Positions 63,852 to 64,000 of a stretch of 64,000 nt of DNA are shown here, piece after piece. The stretch is from positions 1 to 64,000 of IMG/VR virus record IMGVR_UViG_3300037041_001875. One strand, written 5' to 3'. The stretch comes from a virus. Under the pieces are notes generated by a model, which saw only the letters and a program-made list of their open reading frames with translations, searched no databases and was not told where the DNA came from. The position numbers and the translations under genes are program-made. Each line of letters opens with the position of its first letter. The stretch's first letter is position 1.

Positions 63852-64000
63852 TCAGTCGTCCTTGACAGTGCCAAAAATGCGGTACGACTCGATCCCTGTG
63901 GCCTTGTCGTTGAAAGGCCCCTCGACCATCGCGTCGGGAATGAACGTCAAGGCCTCGGCAACTTGATCGCCGAGCTGCGTCGACACTTGCACGAGCACCC
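63852..64000 (-). CDS. 103-aa hypothetical protein, C-terminal part only (second reading)
   Basis: Matches the end of the gene at 1988-2299; its start lies beyond the window. Confidence 0.7.
   Translation of the reverse strand, partial: VLVQVSTQLGDQVAEALTFIPDAMVEGPFNDKATGIESYRIFGTVKDD

Larger units (their letters stand above)
61865..64000. repeat. Second copy of the 2,136-bp redundancy
   Basis: Repeats bases 1-2136. The only mismatch I found changes codon 90 of the coiled-coil gene at 61700-62233 from Asp here to Gly in the first copy. Genes in this stretch are therefore not additional genes but the same ones seen twice. Confidence 0.9.

Overview
The window is one full turn plus 2,136 bases of a circular DNA element of about 61,864 bp. 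Bases 61865-64000 repeat bases 1-2136 with a single difference (C at 101, T at 61965), so the last part is a second reading of the first genes. The content points to a temperate bacterial virus. It has a tyrosine integrase, a large replication set, many peptidoglycan-binding or cleaving proteins and a long virion operon. I find no terminase, portal, tape measure, sheath or other tail gene. Many virion-operon proteins carry one membrane helix at an end, several are beta-rich with a repeated strand pattern like jelly-roll capsid proteins, and several are tiny basic Cys-rich proteins. This fits a tailless, membrane-containing icosahedral phage of a Gram-negative host better than a tailed phage. 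The host cannot be named from this sequence.

Layout. Minus strand from 59160 through the circle junction to about 5767: excisionase-like protein, integrase, coiled-coil protein and a run of small zinc-ribbon and hypothetical genes. Plus strand 6071-9407: AT-rich small genes including a miniature sliding-clamp-like protein. Minus strand 29281-9419: SNF2-type helicase, Gp157-like protein, EndoV-like protein, Fe-S PD-(D/E)XK nuclease, Sak4-like ATPase, DnaQ-type exonuclease, SSB-like protein, a uracil-DNA-glycosylase/family A DNA polymerase fusion, then an unusual metabolic cassette (three ATP-grasp ligase paralogs, a threonine-synthase-like PLP enzyme, an APS/PAPS reductase), then an HD hydrolase, membrane/coiled-coil proteins, a glucosaminidase, CheR and a lytic transglycosylase. 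Plus strand 29388-59155: a DUF3987-like replication protein, a candidate origin/control region with helically phased repeats, and the virion operon: transglutaminase-like protease, membrane proteins, beta-barrel proteins, fibre, lectin-like cluster, small membrane proteins, basic mini-proteins, thioredoxin and a wall hydrolase. Convergent junctions lie at 9.41 and 59.16 kb, divergent ones at about 5.9 and 29.3 kb.

Most noteworthy. (1) The translationally coupled ATP-grasp x3 / PLP enzyme / CysH cassette at 14.8-18.7 kb looks like a small biosynthetic pathway carried by a virus. (2) A roughly 290-nt structured region upstream of the polymerase ends in a tRNA-like element with no normal anticodon arm. 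(3) An 788-bp gene-free, hairpin-rich region at 10.08-10.87 kb has a good promoter. (4) An array of ACGT-cored repeats at 31.2 kb is spaced at about 11/22 bp. (5) Three tandem beta-rich proteins may be double jelly-roll capsid proteins. All function calls are from reading the sequence; no database search was run.
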